DNA of 64,000 nucleotides, from positions 28,501-92,500 of the forward strand of contig NW_020825537.1 of the NCBI RefSeq assembly GCF_003286085.1, in the 5' to 3' direction. Shown here in pieces: positions 61,394-64,000 of the stretch (position 1 is the first letter of the stretch; each line of letters opens with the position of its first letter). The notes beneath the pieces are model-generated. The model did not search any database and was not told the DNA's origin. It saw only the letters and a program-made list of their open reading frames with translations. Position numbers and translations under genes: made by a program. The DNA comes from Drosophila persimilis. Lineage: Eukaryota; Arthropoda; Insecta; Diptera; Drosophilidae.

Positions 61394-62731
61394 TATGTAA
61401 ATTCATTAAGCTGCTGCCTAAGCTCCGACTTACCTGCCCCCCCCCTCCCAAAGCTCAAAGAAACAAATTGATAGCCAGAGAGTGGGAGAGGCGCCACACC
61501 CCCACCCCCCACCCCCCACCCCCTCTACAAAAACTTTTCATTATGCATGTGCGCCACACATAACTTTTGGGGAAAACAAAGAGAGAGACAGAGAGAGAGA
61601 GGGGGGGTGGGGGTGGGGCACAAACTTTGTGGCATAATTAAAATGTTTATGCGTTTAATTGCAAATGAATTCGAGGCCAAAAGTTGCACGAATGCGTGCG
61701 CGACGACTGCTGCAACAATTGACAGTGGGATGCTCCAACCCCCCCCCCACCAACACCCCCTCCGCCAACAACCCCCTACCATATCCCATGACAATTGTTG
61801 TATCTCTTCGGATTGCTCCCTTCTGCTAGATAATTGCTTTTCTCTCCGCTCAAGTGGAAAATTGTGTTTAAAATTTAATCAAGAGTGGAGCCTTAGCCTT
61901 TCCTTTCCTTTCCTTCACTCCTTCCATGCTCATATGATACGTGATATGAAACACCAATAACCCGATGCCCTGCTTCCCTTCGAACGGGTCCGACCACAAC
62001 GGTCTGGGGAGGGGGGGGAGCGGGAAAGACATTAAACAGCTTCATTACCTGCAAATTTCCAAATCAAATACAAGGCAAAAACCGCAAGCTTAGCTTACCA
62101 AAAACTGGTCACAACTATGCCTGGATGGATCCAAGGACGAACCCAAAAAGCACACGACAAAAGGAGAAGCTCCTACTCTCCTCCGAAAATTGATTAGCCC
62201 CCCCCCTCCACCGCCACCGCCACGCCCAGCCCCAATGACAAGGAGACGACTCCATAACAAGTCGAAGAGCATAAACGATGTTTGTCCCCAGCTCGGATTT
62301 TGCTGACAAGACGGAAAGTGTTGCGGTTAATGCCTTGTGGAAATCTTCAGCCCGACAGCTTGCCTGCGGCTCCCTGGCTCGGGTGTGCCACACAAAAGGG
62401 AGTAGTTTCATGAATATTGGAGCCTCACAGACATTGTGGCTTATCGTGTGGCTTCTGTGGGCCACAAGAGAGACAGCAGGCCTCATTAGGCGCCCACTTC
62501 TCAGAGATCACATCCAGTAGGGCACCTGGCCTTCCAGCTAGAGACCTGCATCCATCCAAACCCTCGCCCAAAACGCACTCTAGCGACGTTTGAGCCGAAA
62601 ATTTCGGTTTTTTCTCGCGCTCACTCTCCATGAGGTAAAGTGAAGCGCTTTCGAGGGCCTTCTTTCGGTTTTAGATCATCCATTTGGATACCTTTTGGTT
62701 GCTAGGTCAAGGAAGTAATACGTATAAAAAG
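59732..62731. other. spacer between the two small paralogous genes
   Basis: Holds the promoter-like segment at 60330-60545, GAAGGC repeats near 60965-60982, (GT)n at 61118-61134 and 61347-61391, C/G homopolymers (60876-60891, 61205-61217), and CCTTT repeats near 61898-61915. No sign of a third copy of the small gene. Confidence 0.45.
60330..60545 (+). promoter_or_regulatory. possible promoter and first exon
   Basis: A locally GC-rich segment contains the word GCCGACCGAGCGCAG twice (near 60379 and 60418), an initiator-like GCAGTCGTC near 60485, and a possible donor AAAAG|GTATTG at about 60541. It is followed by GAGA-type repeats at about 60583-60640. This resembles the 5' end of a developmentally regulated fly gene, but no coding exon follows within view. 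Confidence 0.2.
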
Positions 62732-62885
62732 CATAACTGGCGAACTCTTATTTATTCATTGGAATGATGGCTGCTGTGTCTTGCTTGTTGTGTCCACAAA
62801 TGTTCAGTTTCTACTTCTTGAGGATTGATGGCATCCATGGTGTCTCAGTGTGTCTCAGTGTGTTTCGGTGTGTATCATTGTTGGC

Positions 62886-62944
62886 CTAGGGAGATCATAT
62901 GAAAATCGATTGGCCAGTTGCGATCGGGTCTAATGTGGGCTTAC
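62886..62944 (-). other. predicted 3' UTR intron, 59 nt (copy 2)
   Basis: Identical placement to the intron of the short paralogue: donor CAG|GTAAGC 16 nt after the stop, acceptor CTCCCTAG, length 59 nt. The intron has very few substitutions relative to the other copy, so the duplication is recent or the sequence is constrained. Confidence 0.6.
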
Positions 62945-62960
62945 CTGCTGGATCCTGGCG

Positions 62961-63413
62961 TTAGGCAGAATGCCTCCTCTGGACAGCCAGCGCCAGCAGA
63001 CGGATGGCGGCGCTGAAGAAAATGAACAGCAGAACTGCACGTTGGATATTATTGTCCACAGGCGGCTGATCGGGGTTCCCCACGGGGTTCCCCACGGGCT
63101 TCACTTCGGGCTTCGCCTTGGGCTTCCCCAAGAGCTTTCCCTCGGGCTTTACCTTGGGATTCCCCTCGGGCTTTACCTTGGGATTCCCTTCGTGCTTCCA
63201 CAAGAGCTTTCCCTCGGGCTTTACCTTGGGATTCCCTTCGGGCTTCACTTCGGGCTTCCCCTCGGGCTTCGCCTCGGGCTTCCCCAAGAGCTTTCCCTCG
63301 GGCTTTACATTGGGATTCCCCTCGGGCTTTACATTGGGATTCCCCTCGGGCTTTACATTGGGATTCCCTTCGTGCTTGGGCTTCCCTTCTTCCTGTTTGA
63401 TTGGATCGCCCAT
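62961..63413 (-). CDS. 150-aa single-pass membrane protein with KPEG repeats
   Basis: Paralogue of the 58-aa gene about 3.5 kb away on the same strand. It keeps the start ([10 protein letters not shown]), the junction KPVGNP, the membrane segment ([19 protein letters not shown], about residues 124-143) and the tail QRRHSA. Between residues about 11 and 115 it carries a repeat of KPEGNPNV and [12 protein letters not shown] units that is absent from the short copy, adding 92 residues. Substitutions in the membrane segment are conservative (Phe/Ile, Ala/Ile, Val/Ile, Ala), which suggests the protein is under constraint. The same 59-nt intron lies after the stop and AATAAA follows. Function unknown; rapid change in length is typical of reproductive or secreted-type fast-evolving proteins, but that is inference. 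Confidence 0.75.
   Translation of the reverse strand: MGDPIKQEEGKPKHEGNPNVKPEGNPNVKPEGNPNVKPEGKLLGKPEAKPEGKPEVKPEGNPKVKPEGKLLWKHEGNPKVKPEGNPKVKPEGKLLGKPKAKPEVKPVGNPVGNPDQPPVDNNIQRAVLLFIFFSAAIRLLALAVQRRHSA
63069..63383 (-). repeat. 24-bp coding repeat (KPEGNPxV / KPEGKLLG)
   Basis: Roughly a dozen 24-bp units alternate between KPEGNP[N/K]V and KPEGKLLG or KPExKPEG types inside the 150-aa gene. A higher-order pattern is visible: the KLLG unit returns three times, each followed or preceded by KPEGNP units. The last three KPEGNPNV units near the N-terminus are nearly identical at DNA level, so they are the newest. Confidence 0.85.
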
Positions 63414-63527
63414 GATTTGTACGAGGATCTTTGGAAATGTTCTTGTGTAAGCTTGTGTTCTTTAAGCAATTTCTAGCTCTGAAAGAGATCTATGCCTCAA
63501 AAATGTTGACTGGAATGTAACGGCCTT

Positions 63528-64000
63528 GTTCTTTTTCAAAAACTATGGAACCTTATGGATTCGAATTTGTTCTCAACGATATTTTGGGTAGCTCCTGGGA
63601 TCCCATCAGCGGATGGATAGCTCTCTCTCCCCTCTCCCTTTCCCCTCTCGCTGCCAATCAGTGTCGCCTGGAGGCCGGCCCCGAGGCTCGGTTCTTCTGG
63701 TTCATTTAATGCAATTTACTGTCATCGTCACCAAATTTACCGCCGTATCCATTCTTCCTTTTGTTTGCTTTTCTTACCCCCCGCGCCCAGCGATAGGATC
63801 TGGTGTATTGTTGTCTAGTGTCCTGTGTGCGTCCCCCAGGTGTCTGTCCAACCAGAACCACCCCCCCCTATCTTACAGCTGCAACAAAAGCCACCACCTG
63901 CCAGGATAACGCAGAACGTCTTGGAAATGAATTCATCCCTGGGGACATTCCGACAGCGCCAAAAAAAAAAACAAAAAATAAAATTAGTTTACGGGCTTGG
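63528..64000. other. non-coding to window end
   Basis: CT-rich sequence near 63622-63650 and C runs near 63862. A 98-codon frame at 63613-63909 has no recognisable features. Confidence 0.4.

Larger units (their letters stand above)
62732..63527 (-). repeat. duplicated gene unit, copy 2
   Basis: Second copy of the unit at 59215-59731, about 278 bp longer because of the coding repeat expansion. The poly(A) signal is the complement of TTTATT at 62751-62756. Matching stops at about 63527, just after the shared word GTAACGGCCT, and unrelated sequence follows. Confidence 0.75.

Noticed and set aside
62970..63476. 168- and 110-codon + strand frames ([11 protein letters not shown] type)
   Set aside because: Antisense shadows of the KPEG repeat in the 150-aa gene.
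1..64000. tRNA, rRNA, CRISPR, bacterial operon signals
   Set aside because: No box A/B pair with cloverleaf, no rRNA-like stretch and no spaced direct repeats with unique spacers were found. The genome is plainly an animal one.

Overview
The window looks like a gene-poor piece of a Drosophila-type insect genome. Three things suggest this: spliced candidates with 59-64 nt introns and fly-like splice sites, a TATCGATA (DRE) element beside a gene start, and very many (CA)n, (TC)n and (GAGA) microsatellites between AT-rich blocks. Long pure poly(C)/poly(G) tracts and repeated purine minisatellites make a non-melanogaster species likely. An obscura-group fly is my guess, but the sequence alone does not prove it. 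I see no rRNA, tRNA, CRISPR array or intact transposon.

Only three coding regions are well supported. (1) A 739-codon, intronless-CDS gene on the + strand at 50980-53199. It has a basic N-terminal third, an Ala/Glu repeat in the middle and an acidic C-terminal part. A 64-nt intron is predicted in its 5' UTR and a paired DRE palindrome lies upstream. I do not recognise the family. (2,3) Two tandem paralogous small genes on the - strand, 59448-59624 (58 aa) and 62961-63413 (150 aa). Both encode a Lys/Pro/Gly-rich N-terminus followed by one C-terminal membrane segment. Both keep a 59-nt intron at the same place 16 nt after the stop codon, and both have an AATAAA signal. The second copy has gained about 92 residues of an 8-residue repeat. 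Weaker coding candidates are a - strand open frame at 10253-10650, a + strand open frame at 58189-58476, a 72-nt exon-like segment at 28090-28161 and a two-exon 35-codon ORF at 11201-11357.

The remaining sequence is layered repeats. Degenerate AT-rich tandem arrays lie at 3.8-4.7, 12.4-13.35, 24.0-24.2 and 26.1-26.5 kb, with other AT-rich blocks at 6.3-7.2, 9.3-10.25 and 33.6-34.4 kb. A roughly 125-140 bp repeat full of TATCGATA palindromes occupies 17.85-19.08 kb, with a smaller CGATA cluster at 46.3-46.6 kb. A GTTAACAGAGAGCGG-related tandem family recurs at four places (24.6, 29.8, 31.3 and 44.1 kb). A second dispersed motif, ACGAGTGATG...CAGTGCC, recurs from 38 to 42 kb. Three 12-bp minisatellites (20.4, 36.5 and 52.2 kb) are open in several frames; only the one at 52.2 kb is inside a credible gene. 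A near-perfect palindrome of about 200 bp lies at 9768-9965.

The three supported genes form no operon or visible pathway. The small gene pair comes from a local duplication of a whole transcription unit. The strongest leads are this gene pair, the dispersed GTTAACAGAGAGCGG arrays, the TATCGATA array and the long palindrome.
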